DNA from: Ampelocalamus luodianensis
Lineage: Eukaryota; Streptophyta; Magnoliopsida; Poales; Poaceae
NCBI GenBank assembly: GCA_036346255.1
Contig: CM070639.1
Coordinates: 692,001 to 756,000, forward strand
Length of the DNA stretch: 64,000 nt
Direction of reading: 5' to 3'
The notes beneath the pieces are model-generated. The model was not told where the DNA came from. It saw only the letters and a list, made by a program, of their open reading frames with translations, and searched no databases. Of this stretch, positions 22,629-34,241 are shown piece by piece. Positions within the stretch are counted from its first letter, which is position 1, and every line of letters begins with the position of its first letter. The position numbers were made by a program, and so were the translations under genes.

Positions 22629-23420
22629 CCCAATTTAGAAAAAAAAATGCCACTCCACTGCTAATTTGTCCCAAATTGGACAATTATGCCCTTATCATCT
22701 TCCCTCTCCACCCTTATCATCTTCCTTCTCCAACCCATCTCCTTCTCCGGTTCGTTGAGTAAGGCTAAACTCGCCGACAAGCCTCTGACCACCGACCATC
22801 ACTGGTTAGCTTACCGCCATGTCTCCTCGCAACAGCACATCTCCTCTTTCGTCATTCCTCCATGAGGCCTCCACTCCCTTCTCTCTTTCTAGAGGGCTAG
22901 TGGGTCCAGCTTTGGTCACCGTGCGCCATGTCCCACCTTTGTCGGCTTGAGTCAGCCGCCGTCATGTCCCATCAGGGCTCGCCTCGACCACCACCATGTC
23001 CCATCATCGTGTAACACTGGGGCTTGGGCCGGAGTTGAGGGAGAGAGGGGAGATGTAGCCTTGAAGAGGAGCAATAGTTAGAAAGGGAGCAAGCAATAGT
23101 TAGAAAGGGAGCACAAAGGAATTGCAACTTCTCTACCTCTCAATCTATGGATTCCTTTGGAGATCTGTGAGATATTTGATATAGATTTTGGGGATTCTAG
23201 GGAGCTCGTGGGGATTGTCTTGCTTTGGTTTCGTGCGATTGGAGAAGAAGCTTGAGTTGGGAAGAGCACGGACCATGGCCACATGATGAGATAGGAAGAG
23301 CTAGGCCATGGGAGGAGATGGCAAGTTGTAAGATAAGGAAGGTGGCAAGGAAGAAGAGAAGGGCATTTTTGCCCAATACATGTGAAATACATATAAGAGT
23401 GGCATTTATCTAAATATGGC
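22629..23420. repeat. Possible MITE bounded by AAATGCCACTC inverted repeats
   Basis: The left end (CCCAATTTAGA ... AAATGCCACTC) and the reversed right end (GCCATATTTAGATAAATG...) are similar over about 24 bp. No target duplication could be read, so ends and class are uncertain. The 800-bp interior contains no recognisable gene. Confidence 0.35.
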
Positions 23421-23617
23421 ACCACCGCAATAACATATTTTAAAGACATCACTTTGAAGTGGCGATTTCAAAACTACGAACTCTACACGCCATGGCCCAA
23501 CGGCAAACCAGCACGCGACACGTATGTACGTAGCAAGACATGCATGCTGACAAACTAGTTTGCCAACAGAAGAGAACATACTAGCTAGATGAGCGGATAG
23601 GACAAACCAGCTGGCTG

Positions 23618-23657
23618 AATAATAATAATAATAATAATAATAATCATAATAATAATC
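23618..23657. repeat. (AAT)n microsatellite
   Basis: About 13 AAT units with one ATC interruption. Confidence 0.95.
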
Positions 23658-23663
23658 AAACAT

Positions 23664-24047
23664 TAGATGATTGGATTAGGCATGGGAACAATACACCGGA
23701 CTACGAGGCATACAAGGGAGTCCACTCCGGAGGTACTGGAGGGAGAGCAACCCCATATTGCCATAAGTTTCTCTAAGTGGATTAATGGGCATGCTTCTGA
23801 ATTGGAGAAATGGTCTCTTCTATATGACACAGACGGTGCGAGGTACGGGATTATGACGACCAACATGTCCGAGGTGTACAACAACGTCCTCAAAGGTTTG
23901 CGGTGCCTCCCTATCACCGCGATCGTCGAGGATAAATAGACTCGCATTGTTGATTATTTCATCAATAGAGCCACCGCAGCCAAGCGACAGATGGAGGAAG
24001 GCAAGCAGTAGTCTGAGAACATGCAGAGGCACATTGATGAGGACATC
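23664..24047 (+). pseudogene. MuDR-type MULE transposase, middle/C-terminal fragment
   Basis: Frame from 23667 reads through EKWSLLYDTDGARYGIMTTN and MSEVYNNVLKGLRCLPITAI to a stop at about 23937. It continues in frame as RIVDYFINRATAAKRQMEEG to QRHIDE. These phrases are typical of plant MULE transposases just upstream of the SWIM finger. The remainder of the domain resumes at 25031, with a Ty3-type remnant in between. N-terminal catalytic part is absent. Confidence 0.85.
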
Positions 24048-25030
24048 CCTAACTTGGATACAACCGCGCCTACACACACAACTGATCCACAACCAGTGTT
24101 ACAAGGACCAATTACTCAAGCTCGTGCTCGCCAACTTAATCATCAGGTGAATTCGTTCATAGGTTTATATATTACTGAGAATAGATCGCTACCTAATATA
24201 AGTGATTTAATTGTGCTTAGGAACATGAAAAAGGACCAAGGAGAGGTACGTGGAGTCATGGACAAGCATAAAAGGCATAATGGACGTCATCACGTCACTT
24301 TGGGTCCGAGCCAAGCAAGAGTTCGAGTTGGGCTCGTTCTGGATTCGAGTTCGGACTGCTGCAACGACACTAAGTTCAAACGGTCGTAACTTCTTCATAC
24401 GGACTCCGTTTGGATGTTCTTGGACTTCATTGAAATCTTACCAAGTCTACTTTCCAATGGATCCAACCTTAGCTTCAAATTCAAGCCGAGCCGACCACAA
24501 TCAACAAGACAATCCTCGTCTGTTTTTAAGCCCAAGTCAAAAGGGTGCTGCGCCACCTCCTCTTGAGCCCATGGGCCTTGTAACCCTCAGGGCGTGCGTC
24601 CACTTCCCTAGCCACCACCCCTAGTCGTCTTCCCATATAGGAGCCGCCATCTCCTTTGCTAGAACACGGATTTCGTTGAGTTTAGGTTTAGCCATTGTGC
24701 AAACTTCTGTTCTTCAGTTGTGTCGGTCAACCACCTGTCAAGACAGCCTTCGGGATTCCATCTTTGTTTTCAATACCATAAACGCTACAATGATATTCGC
24801 AATAACATATTGCCTACATCTTATTCTTGCTAGTTCTTCGATTGCTCGCAGGAATTGAACCTCGTGTTCAGGTTGATCGCGCTTCCAGCAAGGTCAATAA
24901 CATCTCGGAGTTGGTTCAACGATTGCTAAGGCGCAAGCATCGTTGTACGGTTGTAGTCGGATCGCGAGAGTCACCTCTACCAAAAATCGATAGTTATCAA
25001 TCTCATCGAAAGATCGGGAACCCCGCCTCC
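24048..25030 (+). mobile_element. Ty3/gypsy 3' remnant (pol tail plus LTR-like sequence)
   Basis: Follows the MULE fragment without a stop. The residues GPITQARARQLNHQV at about 24106 resemble the basic tail at the end of plant Ty3 polyproteins, then a stop and about 800 bp of non-coding LTR-like sequence up to 25030. It interrupts the MULE transposase between QRHIDE and KMEKARMHDI. I could not find matching 5-bp flanks, so it may be truncated. Confidence 0.5.
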
Positions 25031-25580
25031 ATCACACATGGACAAGAAGATGGAGAAGGCCCGGATGCACGACATCTGAGTGATCGATGACCTCAGGAGG
25101 AAGTACAAGATCAGGCTTCGGCAGAAACACGTCAACAGTCATGCCAGGGTGGAATGGAAATAGGCATGCACCCTAGGTGATGTGGCGACATGCACCTGTA
25201 ACAAACCGAAGCTCCTGCACAAGCCATGCTCGCACGTGTACAAGGCATGCGCAAATGAGGCAGATGTGTACGTCGTACATCTCCGAGTACTATGACATGC
25301 AACACCTTTTCGGTATATGGAGTGTGGAGTTTCACTCATACAGCTTGAAAATGAACTGCAAGGATCTTTGGTCGGACATGGTGCAATGGGGCCCAAATAA
25401 GGACTTGAAGACAACAGCGAAGGGGCGACGGCAGACGCGGTGCTTCTGAAATGACATGGATGCCAGCCAACGTACCAGTATTAGCCACACAAGCAAGTGC
25501 AGGATATGCAAGACCCTTGGACACTCAGTGAAGGATCGTCCCAACAGATTGAGCTTGTCTGGTCGTTATTCGGTGTCATA
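25031..25580 (+). pseudogene. MuDR-type MULE transposase, SWIM finger and tail
   Basis: Reads KMEKARMHDI-stop-VIDDLRRKYKIRLRQKHVNS, then a stop at about 25158, then CTCNKPKLLHKPCSHVYKAC. The last matches a SWIM zinc finger (C-x-C ... C-x-H) used in MULE transposases. A frameshift near 25290 leads to YYDMQHLFGIWSVEF. At the end is a CCHC-like knuckle KCRICKTLGHSVKDR with the last Cys replaced by Arg. At least three stops and one frameshift make it non-functional. Confidence 0.85.
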
Positions 25581-25849
25581 ATGTAATATTTTCTCCACCT
25601 TGTTTTCTTATGTACAACGAAACTTGTGCGAATTTTGTGCTTTCTGCCATTTATTTAGAATCAGTCAGGTAATACAATCGAATCATTTACATCTATCAAG
25701 TTAGAGGTGATCTGTTGAAGTCTTCTTAGCTCTTACTGTAATGAACTTAGAGTCAGAAATCAATCGTGCTTCAAAATTGCCTATTTCTCATCACTACTGT
25801 AATGTTCTAACGTGCCTATTTTTTATGCTATAGGATAATGGTCATGTTT

Positions 25850-26230
25850 TGCGCCTCGAGCTTTTGTTCCATACATTCCAAGTCACATGAAATAATGAAA
25901 CCTTAATTTTCAAAACCTAAAATCCAAAATTTCGCGACCTAAATCCTGAATTCTCGAGACAATTCCAGAACACATATAGAATTGTCAAAACAGTGCACAA
26001 TCAAGTCCACTACATGAGGAGCCTTAAAAAAATTCATAATTTTTTAGAGCACATTTTGTACATTTACAAATTCGTACAAACAGTACACTTAAATGAAATT
26101 GTGAGGTAAAATCAGAATGAGTAAAATTATGTAAAAAATTACACAAGAAAGTACACTGTGTGAAGCATTCACATAAATTTTCATAAATTTTTGAACTCAT
26201 TTACTATATTTAAAAAATCCCACAACCACA
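25850..26230. repeat. AT-rich segment related to the 33158-34063 foldback element
   Basis: Phrases such as TTCATAATTTTTTAGA, ATTACACAAGAAAGTACACT and TTACTATATTTAAAAAATCC parallel text in the right arm of the foldback MULE at 33640-33900. Only one arm is present. It is followed (26236-26280) by degenerate CCCTAAA telomere-like units and a GC-rich block to about 26420. No gene seen. Confidence 0.4.
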
Positions 26231-26750
26231 ACCACAACCAAAACCAAAACCCTAAACTAAACCCTAACTTAACTCTAACCGGGAGGGGACACGTGGCGCC
26301 CGATCGAGGTGGGCGACCGCACGGCGGTAGTGCGGCCACATCACCAAACGACGACCGTGTGGCAGCGGCGACGTGGCGGCTCCTCGACGGCTGCCGCATG
26401 GCAACCGTGCAAGAGGAAGCTATTTCTGCCATTTTTTTTTCTGGAGACACCCAATTGTGCAAATACAAACTCAAAAAATGCCAATACGACAAAAATTCAC
26501 CCAGCAACAAGAGCACCTGAACCTGATGGAGCTAGCTAGCTAGGTACTAGCAGTATGTTCAAAGGTGATACCAAACCATAACACAGGAGAGGATGCCCAA
26601 ACATCCATCTCTCTCAAATCGCTTCTTGTCACATTATCCTCCCTGCACTATCTGTATGGTCACAGCGAAGAGCCAGAGTCTCGTGAATGGAATGGATTGA
26701 GATCATATAGGATAGGTGTGGAGATCATGGGTAGATGATCCTAATCTTAG

Positions 26751-28745
26751 TGTGTTGAACAATTGAGAAATAGTGTCATGGCGTTTGGAGAACTATCATT
26801 TTCGGGAAGTTCAGCTGACTGTCAGGTCCGAGATGGTTTGACCAACCCTGTAGGCGGTTCGATCAGTCGGTGACCGGCGGTCTGATCGGACTTGGGCTGG
26901 CGATCAGACCAGCTAGGGCACGACGATCTGACCGGTCGAAAGTTAAAAAGTTGAATTTTTTTAATCGACCAAAAATCACATGTGTAGGAATGTGAGAGGA
27001 TGTGTTTGCACTTGGTCTCGTTGAAAATGGAGTCTCGAGGGAAAACTAGATAGAGTTTGAAATTTCTAGAGAGAGTGCAAGTCTTAGACTCAGGAAAATT
27101 TCCTAAGTCCCAGGTGGTCTGACCGGCCGTTGGTTGGCGGTCTGACCGGTGGCTTAACAGTCAAACCAGCCATGGGCGACGACCTGACCGACCAGTGTTG
27201 TTTCATGCGCCGGAAAGATGGTCAATTTCATGGGTTAGGACAAAGCCATGGATTTCAGTACATAGGTGTTGCATGATGCATGTTTTGGCTAACGTGGATC
27301 AAGTTGCGAATAACTTGTGATTGGAATCGATTTTTTTGGTCTATTGTTATGCAAGTAGCTTAGATTCAATGACGATCAACGGCGAGGATGATCAGGACTA
27401 GGCTAGGAGAACTGAGATCCAGAACGATCAAGGATGTCGTGTGAAGTGGTTGGACTCAAGCATGGCACAAGATGGACAAGAATGGAGGTTCGGTGCGACG
27501 GGTTGCATCAAGTGGCTTGGGAGTCAGTGCAAGTATCATGGTGGTTCTGGTGGGAGCAGGATGGGAGAAACTTGCTGGCATGAAGAAAGTCATTGATCAA
27601 CCTACACGTGGCGAAGCATAGGATTGCTTCACGACGATTGGACTCGGTCTTTGGAGAATAATCGAGGAGGAATATTTTGGTATCTTCACCAAAATACCGG
27701 GTGGTGACCTTGGAGAAACCGCGGCGTGAGACGGCACAAGAAGAGACGGTTTAGGTCAAGAGAAGATAGAGTTCACAAAGAGACAGATTTGAAAAACCTA
27801 GTTCGTTATCCGCTTTGATAAGCGTGTGTAAGTGTAAACTTGTTTGTATGTGGGCTTAACGGGTGCCCGATAAGATTCTCTCTTTAGAGATAGCCTCCAC
27901 TATAAAAGAGAAGAGTGCAGAATTTGCACTCAACCCTTCCAAGAAAAGAAAATCCCAATTTCTATTTTGGGGAAAGTGGAAATAGATGAGTCTAGAGTTT
28001 GAGAGAGATGGTTTGATTGAGTGCTAAGTGTTGAGTTTTTGTCCTATATGGTGGAGTGACGGTAAACCAACAATCTCTTAAATCAGTCCAAATAAGGTTT
28101 GCCCCAAGATGAGTTCTAACTTGTTATTGCTCTTTGATGTCTTTGGGATTTTGTGTTCTTTTGTTTTTCGTCAGGTCTTTTGGTGTGATCGAACTTGCTA
28201 GGACCTATGGGAATCCATCTAGGGTCATCTTAGCCATCTTCCACCCACGAGCTAAGGTCTTGGATCAAGTTCAAATTTTCTCGATTTTTGTACCTCCTCG
28301 ACCTCGATCAAGAAATTCATGGAAAGTTGGCTTCGATCTTCCCAATCGTCGATTGGAATAGGTTCCTAACCTTATCGATAAGGTATGGTTGAAATATCAG
28401 GGGATTTAAAGCTAGGAATCAAAAGTTAGGTCAATTTGGTATCGTCGCATGCTTATGTCTTATCAATAAGGTATGGTTGAAATGTCAGAGGATTTGGAGC
28501 TAGAAATCAAAAGTTAGGTCGATTTGGTATCGTCGCAGCTTATGTCTCTGCAACCCGCGGTCAGACCGTATCACCGACGATCAGACCGGCCAAGAGGTCT
28601 TTGCCTCGGGGATTTCTGGTTTCAACGCAAACAAGACTTCCGTTGTGCTTGTGTTTCCAATATTCATAACTACTAAAGTGAAAAAGTTAAATATCGTCGG
28701 GGTAGCGTCAGGGTCGAAAAAGAGTCGGTTCTTTTCGATCCAACA
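26751..28745 (+). repeat. Possible solo LTR with CGGTCTGACCGG-type motifs
   Basis: Starts TGTGTTGAACAATTG and ends ATCCAACA. A TATA-like ACTATAAAAGAG lies near 27900 and pyrimidine/A-rich leader sequence follows. Near-palindromic GGTCTGACCGG motifs cluster at about 26860-26940, 27110-27205 and 28555-28600. No target duplication was found (CTTAG versus ATAAG), so solo-LTR status is only a guess. No coding region seen. Confidence 0.35.
28362..28546. repeat. Direct duplication of about 92 bp
   Basis: Two adjacent copies share TAAGGTATGGTTGAAAT, AAATCAAAAGTTAGGTC and TTTGGTATCGTCGCA, with a few substitutions. Confidence 0.8.
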
Positions 28746-29009
28746 ATAAGAGAGCAGTCACACATATGTGCATCACTGACAGCAGGGAGAGAGTTTGCTG
28801 ATTCATGCACGTAGATAGGCAGAGGAGTTCGATCTTCACCCAACAGCTAGCTAGATTATATAGTAGCATTAGTTCATGGACTCGGACAATGTTGCAACTG
28901 GAAGGAAGCAATTGCAGTAAGCCAGGAAACAAAGCTAGTAAAACTATTTACAGTCATGTCAGATGATGAACAGGTCTAATTCAACTTGCATCGCTGATCA
29001 CGTTCTGCT

Positions 29010-30538
29010 TCACATAGCGTCCTGGTCATCCTCATCGCTCTCACTGACGCGAGCGTCATGCTCAGCCCACTGCTGGATTCCATCAGAGGCCGGGCCTGAC
29101 ACCTTACACCTGCCTCAGCCGAAGACAAATTATTTCAGTGGATTCCAAACAAGCGTACGAGTAATACATAACTAGCTAGCTCCATACACAATTGCCATGT
29201 ACACGATGCTAATTTGTACACTTAAAATCGAGCGAGGTTCCTAGCCAGTTTTGATGCAATCATTATCTTTCTTGCTCCAATTAATATCACAGTGAGTCTC
29301 AAAAAGTCCTACTGTTTTGCATTATCAAACAGGCTAACATACATAATGACAAAATAGGTCGCATTTCTTTCAGTTGTCATATTGTTCTTTAGATATTGAG
29401 AATACATGAAAAAGCACTAGAGTTGCCAATTCCTGACTTGTATTCCACTTAAGAAAAGAGAGGCAGAGACCGTCTTAGTTTCTGAGATGATGTTACCAAC
29501 TAGCCAGCTAGTTTGTACGTACTTAACAGGCTAAAACCATCATTTGCAGTAGTACCCTATTCAGTTTGTACCGACCACTCATCACAAGTGATCAAAGAGG
29601 TCAACTCAAAACGATGCTATGCTAAAAGAGGTTGGACGTCTGTAAGGCCAGTGATTGTTATTTGGACAGAAGAAGCAATCGAAGTAAGGAACTTTTTACT
29701 GCAGAAACAGAGAGACAGCAACCAGATGCTGAAAGGATCACTGGCTAACCTCTCCAGGATGAACTTCCCTTCTTTGTACCTCTGGCTTTTCTCAAATGCA
29801 GCCACCTACAATTAGCAAGGCGGCAAATGCATCATACAGCACGACCAACTCCCAGGTAACTAAACTCCATCCAAATACACATACAGTCAAAACAGCAGCG
29901 ACCGGGCGAGCATATGGATAAAGAGAACCCAGAGATGAAGGGATTCATGGGTGATGGAAGAAGATCTTACATATTTCCAGCCGAGGATGGACCCGCAGCC
30001 GACGCAGAAGATGTCGCAGACGGTGTGCATGCCTGTGGTCATCATCCGGTCATCCGTCTCCCCAACATTCACGTTGACACTGGATGCCGTCGGTACATTA
30101 TTGATTATTGACCAACCATTGCACAAACGCCGCAAGTAAAGATTAAAAAAAAATAGATTTGCGTACTTTGTTAGTAGTAAGAGCCAGTAAGATGCAGGGA
30201 AAGAGAAAGATTTAGATTAGAAGGCACTTACACCTTGTCGAAGAGGTAGGCCTTGCCGTGCTTGCATCGGAACAACTAATTAAAGATGTCAAGAAGAAAA
30301 AATAATAAAAAAGCGAGTAATTAGGAGTAGTGGGAACTGAATTCGAAGGGGGGGCGGCTTGGTTGTCCTTGATTACAGGGTGCGTGCGTGAGGAGAAATA
30401 AATTAAGGGATGAAAGCGGGCGGGGGAGAAAGAAACCTTGGAGATGACGTCGGAGACATAGGCGAGGTGGGCGTCGCAGTGCTTGCAGCGGTAGATGCTG
30501 CCGGTGGCCGCCAGGCTCATCAAGAAGAGCCGCCCCAT
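29010..30538 (-). CDS. Yippee-like zinc-binding protein, 5 exons
   Basis: Exons in transcript order: 30437-30538, 30232-30275, 29971-30079, 29750-29805, 29010-29109. Splice sites are GT/AG, total 411 nt, 136 residues. The yippee fold is a conserved eukaryotic zinc-binding domain of uncertain biochemical role, related to the cereblon thalidomide-binding/Mis18 fold. Two CxxC zinc pairs are visible: C18-KH-C21 (YRCKHCDAHLA) and C74-VG-C77 (DIFCVGCGSILGW). The core VNVGETDDRMMTTGMHTV is typical. The C-terminus is an acidic tail (SESDEDDQDAM). The frame is intact and length matches the family, so this looks like a functional gene. The start is the first ATG of the exon, directly before the conserved MGRLFL. 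Plant members are often stress-responsive, but nothing here shows regulation. Confidence 0.95.
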
Positions 30539-30800
30539 CACCTCCTGTCGCTTGTCCGGGCGGCCGGTGAATCGAAGGATGGTTTCGCCGGCCCAAATAG
30601 CGGACGGTGATCGGATCGGGGGGCGGAGCAAGCGAATCCCGTACTGGCCGCGGGCGATCGATCGCCTGCGTCTCCGTCTCCCTCGAGCCGGAACCGGAAT
30701 CGGGATCGGAAGAATGGGGAAAAGTAGGGAGTATAAAGGGAGGGACGCACACGGCAAGTAAAAGTAAAAGCAAGGAAGGCAAACGTAACTAGTAGGGTAA
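30539..30800 (-). promoter_or_regulatory. Yippee-like gene 5' flank
   Basis: A weak TATA-like CTTTATACTCC (minus strand) lies near 30730-30740, about 195 bp upstream of the ATG. The intervening sequence is CT-rich on the minus strand as in many rice 5' UTRs. No other element identified. Confidence 0.35.
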
Positions 30801-31530
30801 TGCTCCGGGCCGGACGTCCGGTCCGATCCGAGAGAGGCGCTGGGACGGTTCGTCTACCCATAAAAAGTCATCCGACTAGCTCGCCCCTTCCTCTCCACAC
30901 AGAAATCTAGCGTTAGAACAACACATAAAAATCATTATCAGATGCAACTCGTGCTCCCACTCGTCACCGAAATAGACGGAGATAGAGATAGAGATGCATC
31001 AGCGAAATGGAAGCGTTACCACATGTTTATTGGCCTCGAACTTGTCCCTGAGATCCAACACCCGCACGAGAGACATAACCAACTGTCGAGCAGTTGATGT
31101 CAGTAGAAGACATAACCATATGGTGGTTATTGTCAGTGACTTAGAGTTATGAAACGTCGTGCGGTTTGGAACGGATAAGGCATATATTCCATTCGTCACA
31201 CGGAAAAGATATACTTAGAATGGGTCCAAGTGTCAATTCATTGCTTCTACGAGCAGTTATATGGTTGGGTAGCAGGTAGAGGACCTCTCCGACCAAGGCA
31301 CCCATGATGTAACATCTGGAATTCTTACGACCATATGGGTCATTAGCCTTAGGGGTTACGACCGCGGGAGGTCGTGCAATCTTTAATTAAATAAAGTAAT
31401 ATTTAAAGATTAGTCCTCGTCTGGATCATAAGGGCCGGGCCGATGCTGTTAGTGGCACTGCCATCGGGGGCCGCATCAGCGGTGGTCGTGTTCACAGTGC
31501 CCCCAGGCTCAGCCTCCGACCTTCGGGTAT
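30801..31530. other. Intergenic, no gene recognised
   Basis: Mixed-composition sequence with no open frame resembling a protein and no readable TE ends. Confidence 0.4.
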
Positions 31531-31539
31531 GATTTTTGT

Positions 31540-32260
31540 TGTAGACGTTTGCTAACATTGTTGTAACTGTTGGCTCGAAAGGTTGCATGAAGCGTTTTTT
31601 ATTGTCACGGTGTTGTTGCATCAAATGTTGCGGCAAGAGATATTTTCTGTTCCAATGGTGTGTTTGATTTGTTGCACAATAGTAAATATTTTGTTGCAGC
31701 CTTTTTACCATTTTGATCATTGCATCACTGTTCCATGAGTCACCTCCTCCTCTGAGTAGGCTTTTGTTGCATGCATTCTATCGAATTATTGCAGCAATGC
31801 TTTTTTCATTGTTGCAGAAAGTGATTTGGTTTGTTGCAATACATCTTCCTGAAATTTTTGTTGCAATATATCTTTCCCAAATCTTGTAGCATGTAATATT
31901 TGTTTTTACTGGTGTTGCGGATGTTCTTACAAATTATTGCACACATCTTTCTCAATTGTTGTATATGGCATTTTAGTTTGTTGGGAACATGTCCCCTCTG
32001 AATTATTTTGTTGCAAGTGTTTTATCAAATTGTTGCATACGTATTTTCAAATTGTTGCAACAGTTATAACATTGCAAGTTCATTTTATTTCGAACTTTTT
32101 TGTTAGTTGTTCGAGTATATCTTCCTATATGAACGACATATGTAGTTTTAAGTGTTTTTTAAAAAATATTTGAACCTTTTTCAATTTTTTGAGATCGAAA
32201 TCGATTTTTTGTTGCAGATATTAAAATAGTTTGTTACATATGTTGTATTTAAATATTACG
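31540..32260. repeat. Cluster of TTGTTGCA-type motifs
   Basis: Roughly twenty TTGTTGCA or near copies (TTGTTGCAG, ATTGTTGCAAC, TATTGCA) occur at irregular 20-50 bp spacing in T-rich sequence. Not a regular tandem repeat and not coding. I recall similar GTTGCA-rich tracts in rice TEs but cannot name one. Confidence 0.6.
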
Positions 32261-32279
32261 CTAAAGAGTACATAGAAAG

Positions 32280-33148
32280 CCTCACGTCGAGCGCTAGTTG
32301 CGCCCTAACTTAGTATCCTAAACTAAAGGAGTGACGGAATGAGTCACTCGAGAAAACGCCGGCATCGGCATGCCATGGATGATGGACGCGCGTCAAGTAA
32401 TATAAACTTCTTTTTCTTTCCTTTTTGAGAGAGAGACCATTGGGTGACCAATCCATACAACTATCTTGCTTTTATGTTTGCCATTGGGCTTCCTCGTTCG
32501 GCCTAGCCTGGCCCATACCATACGTGCAGACAAATGGACTAGGACTGGATGCGTCAAAAAACACATAAGGGCCTTGTTTGGCAGTGTCGGGATCGATCGG
32601 GATTGTGGCTCGATCCACAGGGGACATCCCGGTGGGAGAAATAATATTTCTCGAGCCAGGCTGACTCGCTGCTTGAATGAGTCTAGGGATCGCAAAATCC
32701 CTGCCTGTTCCAACCGAATCCCTGAGGGTAACAACACATGCCTCGCCTGCGTGGTTTCTTCCCCGTCTCTGCGCTCGCGACTCAACTCCTCCGAACGGTG
32801 CCGCCTCCCCCTTTCTCCCTCTTTCTCCTCCGAAGGGTGCGGGTTGCTCGAGGAGCCTCTTCCAGGCGTGGGGAATCAGGAAGCCGTAGTGGGAGGCGAA
32901 GGGTTGCGGGTTTGCTCGTTTTCACTCGAAAGTACTGCTTCTGAGATTTTGCTATGTTGTTTGTTGGATCCTCTGTCTGGTTCTGCGATTCTTGGTCCTG
33001 GTTTTTCCTTCTGTTTTCCTCTGTTTTTTATATCTTATTCTTAACTAAATGAACCCAGACTCATCTTTCATTCTCTTTCATTGGTTTTTTCTCGTCAAAT
33101 TCTCTTTTGTTAGTTGTGTATGTCTCTCTGAACTAGTTTGCCTGTGAT
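32280..33148. other. Non-coding, possible MITE start and 5'-UTR-like sequence
   Basis: GGCCTTGTTTGGCAGTGTCGG at about 32570 resembles the start of common rice MITEs. 32740-33050 is CT-rich and looks like a plant 5' leader with intron-like T-rich sequence after it. An open frame 32466-33044 has no recognisable domain. I do not call a gene. Confidence 0.35.
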
Positions 33149-33157
33149 GGATAAGTT

Positions 33158-34063
33158 GGTTTTTTTTTTTAAAAAAAAATAATATATTTTTTAAAAAATT
33201 ACAAAACTAGGTAGTCACCTCAAAAAATTACAAAATAGGTCCCTATCGCCAGTTCATCTGGCGACAGGAAAACAACAGGTTCCTGTCGCTAGTTCAACTG
33301 GCGACAGGAAATTAGGAATTTTCAAATATAGTAAATAAACTCAAAAAATTATGAATTGTTTTGTGGAGCTTCATGATATAATGTTCTTGCTTGTGTAATT
33401 TTGGCATAATTTTATCCCTTCTGAATTTGTCTCCAAAATTTATTTAAGTATACCATTTGTAGGAATTTGTACATATACCAAATGAGGTCCAAAAATTATG
33501 AAATTTTTTGTGAACACTCCTTACAAGTTTAATTGTTTGTGTAATGTTTCTAAAATTTTTATGTTCCGAAATTATCTCTAAAATTAACGGTTTACACAAT
33601 CAAGTACAGTGCATCAAAAACCTAAATTAAGAATTTTTAGACAATTTAATATCATATAAAATTATGTAAAAACTACACAAACAATTACACTATGTAAGGA
33701 GTGTTCACAAAAAATTTCATAATTTTTAGACCTTATTTGGTATATGTACAAATTCCTATAAATGGTATACTTAAATGAATTGTGGAGACAAATTCAGAAG
33801 GGTTAAAATTATGACAAAATTACACAAGTAAGAAAATTGTATCAGGAAGCTCCAAAAAAAAAATCGTAATTTTTTGAATTTATTTACTACATTTAAAAAT
33901 TCCTATATTCCTCTGTCGCTCAACTGGCGCATGTAAACTCGCCAAGACTGTTCAGTGGTTCCGCCGCTGATGAACTGGTGTGAGACCTATTTTTTTAATT
34001 TTTTGAGATGACTACCTAGTTTTGTAAAAAAAAAATTAAAAAATATTATTTCAAAAAAATTCT
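33158..34063. mobile_element. Foldback MULE-type element with 9-bp target duplication
   Basis: Flanked by a perfect 9-bp direct repeat GGATAAGTT (33149-33157, 34064-34072), the Mutator signature. The two halves are inverted copies over most of their length: ACAAAACTAGGTAGTCACCT on the left, and the same with ATCT on the reversed right arm. The right-arm copies of the left-arm motifs are near 33700-34020. The inner part of the left arm has two CTGGCGACAGGAA units (33256 and 33298). No transposase. The long palindrome could form an RNA hairpin if transcribed. Confidence 0.85.
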
Positions 34064-34148
34064 GGATAAGTTCATACTATTCAGTTCTCGATAAGAGTCA
34101 TAGTGAATAGTACTAGTTCTAACTCGTTTGTTCTTCACGTTCCACCAG

Positions 34149-34241
34149 GGATTGAGGCTAGAGGATTTATATTTGGCCTGGCAATTGCACTCGCCATCGG
34201 TGCGAAGTTCATACCGTTGCGTAAGCCTAAGAAGCTCCCAG
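34149..34241 (+). pseudogene. Single exon of adenine phosphoribosyltransferase (APT)
   Basis: GIEARGFIFG, then LAIALAIGAKFIPLRKPKKL, then PG lies between an AG acceptor (34147-34148) and a GT donor (34242). This is the APT exon around the catalytic-loop/PRPP region. The enzyme salvages adenine to AMP. The usual Pro-Pro after FIFG is Leu-Ala here. No other APT exon is visible from 32300 to 35500, so this is a genomic fragment with intron flanks rather than a gene or a processed copy. Confidence 0.8.

Noticed and set aside
26236..26280. CCCTAAA-like units as an interstitial telomere
   Set aside because: Only two or three imperfect units in A/C-rich sequence; chance is likely.
32466..33044. 192-residue plus-strand open frame
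   Set aside because: No family resemblance, biased codons, and sequence looks like leader/intron. Kept only as an unassigned region.
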